DNA from: Fusobacteriaceae bacterium
GTDB taxonomy: Bacteria; Fusobacteriota; Fusobacteriia; Fusobacteriales; Fusobacteriaceae
Direction of reading: 5' to 3'
Length of the DNA stretch: 7,806 nucleotides
NCBI GenBank assembly: GCA_030625925.1
Contig: DAOUPY010000057.1
Coordinates: forward strand, 1 to 7,806
Part shown: positions 6,477 to 7,806 of the stretch, in pieces
Layout of the letters: the number at the start of each line of letters is the position of its first letter
How positions within the stretch are numbered: the stretch's first letter is position 1
Position numbers and translations under genes: made by a program
Notes under the pieces: generated by a model
Databases searched by the model: none
What the model was told of the DNA's origin: nothing
The model's input: only the letters and a program-made list of their open reading frames with translations

Positions 6477-6508
6477 TAAAATAGAGCTTGAATTAGTCTA
6501 ACTCTATT
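6477..6508 (-). terminator. Weak intrinsic terminator after the GNAT-CDF gene
   Basis: On the minus strand, arm AATAGAG (6508-6502) pairs with CTCTATT (6486-6480). Two more A:T pairs are possible if one G is bulged. The tail is only TTTTA. The hairpin begins 6 bases after the stop of the upstream gene and ends before the pcrA promoter, which is where a terminator would be expected. The short U-tract and low G:C content make it weak, so read-through into pcrA is possible. Confidence 0.45.
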
Positions 6509-6514
6509 AAAAAA

Positions 6515-7738
6515 TTATATTGTGCAATCCATGTGGATTGTTACATCTCCTACATCCTCAAATTTATTTAAGATGGAGTATTTTATATCATCGGACAGTT
6601 CATGCCCTTCATGGATGGTCATCTTTCCATCTAACCTAATGTGCAGAGAAAGATAAATCATATTTCCTGAGGTTTTCATCCTTATATCGTGGGCATTTTC
6701 TATATATCCAAATGAATTTACATATTCATCTACCTCTTTTATTAATTTTTTATCCTGCACATCCATTAAATTATTGGAAGTCTGAAAAATTATATGCAGC
6801 CCTTCCTTACCGATGATCAGCCCTACCCCTATACTTAACAGGAGGTCAAATATTGGGTTTACATAGATAGATAGCAGTATCCCTATCAAGACTCCTACAG
6901 AAGACAACACATCGCTCTTATGCTCCCTGGCATCGGCTAAAACAGCATCATTTTTTATCCTCATCCCTATATTATATTTATACCTATATAATATATATTT
7001 AACAGCTATAGAGATAAGTACAATAACCAAGGTTATTTTCTCTGGAATATAGCGTACGGTTTCTCTAAAATAATCCAGTACATTCTCCACAATCAAACTG
7101 TATGCAGTGATCACCAGTATCACACCGATTATATTTCCTGCTATACTCTCTAATTTTCCATGTCCATAGGGATGCTCTTCATCTGCAGGTTTGTTTCCTA
7201 GATATACTCCTACTAAGACTACGATGGATCCCACTATGTCTGAAACTGAATGAAACCCGTCAGCTACCAGGGCTTTACTCCTTCCAATCATTCCAAAGAA
7301 TATCTTTATCCCTGCTAAAATTATATTAATTACAATAGATATAAGAGTACTTCTTATCCCGTCTTTTTTTCTTTGTTCCCTGGCTGTAAGTCCGTCTACC
7401 TTATATAGGCTTCCAGACCACTCTTTGAATCCCACTTTTTTAAAAAAAATGGAATTTTCTGAGTACCTGTCCAAGTAAACCTCATCTATTCCTTTAGCAG
7501 AGAGATAGTTTTTAACAAATTCTATTAATTTAGTCCCCAGGGAACTATATCTTCGATCCTCTTTTATAAATATATCCTTTAAAATTTTATCCTTTCCCAA
7601 TACAGCATATCCTATAATCTTTTCTTCTGATAAGATTATAAATACCATATCGTCTGAATCTGTCAAAATATTAGGATTCAGTTCCTTTAATCTTTCTACA
7701 AATTTTCCTAGGGTCTTTCCTTTTAATATCCTATACAT
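6515..7738 (-). CDS. Two-domain protein: N-terminal GNAT-like acetyltransferase domain fused to a cation diffusion facilitator metal transporter
   Basis: From ATG 7738 the protein has 407 residues. Residues 1 to about 112 look like a GNAT fold: IIGYAVL (41-47), then DIFIKEDRRYSSLGTKLI (55-72), where the acetyl-CoA loop R-x-x-G-x-G is altered to R-x-x-S-x-G, and SENSIFFKKVGF (93-104), the usual late GNAT motif. Residues from about 125 form a CDF exporter with six predicted helices (near 129-152, 154-180, 198-221, 235-251, 274-291, 296-317). It has HPYGHGK (189-195) and a cytosolic C-terminal domain ending in a His/Asp-rich strand (IHMDC). Metal-site candidates are Asp160, His163 and Asp167 in TM2 and Glu272, His273 and Asp276 in TM5. 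CDF proteins export Zn, Fe, Mn or similar ions in exchange for protons. The specificity is not clear. It has its own candidate promoter upstream and a hairpin downstream. Confidence 0.88.
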   Translation of the reverse strand: MYRILKGKTLGKFVERLKELNPNILTDSDDMVFIILSEEKIIGYAVLGKDKILKDIFIKEDRRYSSLGTKLIEFVKNYLSAKGIDEVYLDRYSENSIFFKKVGFKEWSGSLYKVDGLTAREQRKKDGIRSTLISIVINIILAGIKIFFGMIGRSKALVADGFHSVSDIVGSIVVLVGVYLGNKPADEEHPYGHGKLESIAGNIIGVILVITAYSLIVENVLDYFRETVRYIPEKITLVIVLISIAVKYILYRYKYNIGMRIKNDAVLADAREHKSDVLSSVGVLIGILLSIYVNPIFDLLLSIGVGLIIGKEGLHIIFQTSNNLMDVQDKKLIKEVDEYVNSFGYIENAHDIRMKTSGNMIYLSLHIRLDGKMTIHEGHELSDDIKYSILNKFEDVGDVTIHMDCTI

Positions 7739-7741
7739 CTT

Positions 7742-7748
7742 CCCCTCC
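7742..7748 (-). promoter_or_regulatory. Ribosome binding site deciding the start of the GNAT-CDF gene
   Basis: GGAGGGG lies just before ATG 7738; the GGAGG core is 5 bases away. An upstream in-frame ATG at 7750 overlaps this site and has no purine-rich site of its own. The start at 7738 (Met-Tyr-Arg) is therefore preferred over the four-residue longer form. Confidence 0.65.
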
Positions 7749-7772
7749 ATAAGAGTTGTTTTTATTTAACCT

Positions 7773-7802
7773 ATTATAATACAAATTTTAAATTTACTCC
7801 AA
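7773..7802 (-). promoter_or_regulatory. Candidate promoter of the GNAT-CDF gene
   Basis: A perfect -10 box TATAAT (7778-7773) lies on the minus strand, with a weak -35, TTGGAG (7802-7797), 18 bases upstream. Transcription would start near 7766 and give a leader of about 28 bases before ATG 7738. The region is very A+T-rich, so the TATAAT alone is modest evidence. Confidence 0.45.
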
Positions 7803-7806
7803 TTTA

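Noticed and set aside
7739..7750. ATG at 7750 as the start of the GNAT-CDF gene
   Set aside because: It has no upstream Shine-Dalgarno sequence, and its codons form the GGAGGGG site for the ATG at 7738.
1..7806. Mobile element, CRISPR array, phage or new defence system
   Set aside because: There are no transposase or integrase reading frames, no regularly spaced repeats, no tRNA-like sequence and no cluster of unknown genes. The content is core metabolism plus one transporter.

Overview
The window is A+T-rich DNA, and every gene I can support lies on the minus strand. Its content points to a Gram-negative (diderm) bacterium with a Firmicute-like codon bias. The genes are a complete run of lipid A biosynthesis genes, an LpxI-type hydrolase in place of LpxH, and a PcrA-type helicase. 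A member of Fusobacteriota (Ilyobacter, Propionigenium, Psychrilyobacter or a relative) fits best. A Negativicutes origin is less likely but not excluded. This placement is inference from gene content and base composition.

Layout in the direction of transcription (right to left). At 6515-7738 lies a two-domain protein: an N-terminal GNAT-like acetyltransferase fold joined to a cation diffusion facilitator (CDF) metal transporter. It has its own candidate promoter and a weak terminator. A good sigma70-type promoter at 6441-6469 then drives a tightly packed run: pcrA (4238-6403), lpxC (3400-4227), fabZ (2855-3274), lpxA (2072-2843), lpxI (1269-2072), lpxB (186-1256) and the first 61 codons of an MsbA-like ABC transporter (1-184, cut by the window edge). 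Most gaps are 1 to 12 bases. The exception is the 125-base lpxC-fabZ gap, which carries an A/T-only inverted repeat, a TATAAT box and a short tandem repeat, and may hold an internal promoter.

How the genes work together. LpxA acylates UDP-GlcNAc, LpxC deacetylates the product, LpxD (not in this window) adds the second acyl chain, LpxI releases lipid X, LpxB condenses lipid X with UDP-diacylglucosamine, and an MsbA-type flippase moves the lipid across the inner membrane. FabZ supplies the fatty-acid branch that competes for the same hydroxyacyl-ACP. PcrA is a DNA helicase with no obvious link to lipid A, but it appears to share the transcript.

Most notable observation: lpxA is broken by a single frameshift at about 2294-2300. 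The missing C-terminal part is fully present in another frame and ends exactly at the lpxI start codon. Because lpxA is normally essential where lipid A is made, a sequencing or assembly indel, a recent mutation and recoding are all possible, and the sequence alone cannot decide. I found no RNA genes, CRISPR arrays, insertion sequences or other mobile elements, and I do not see a wholly new biological system here. No stretch longer than 300 bases lacks a gene.
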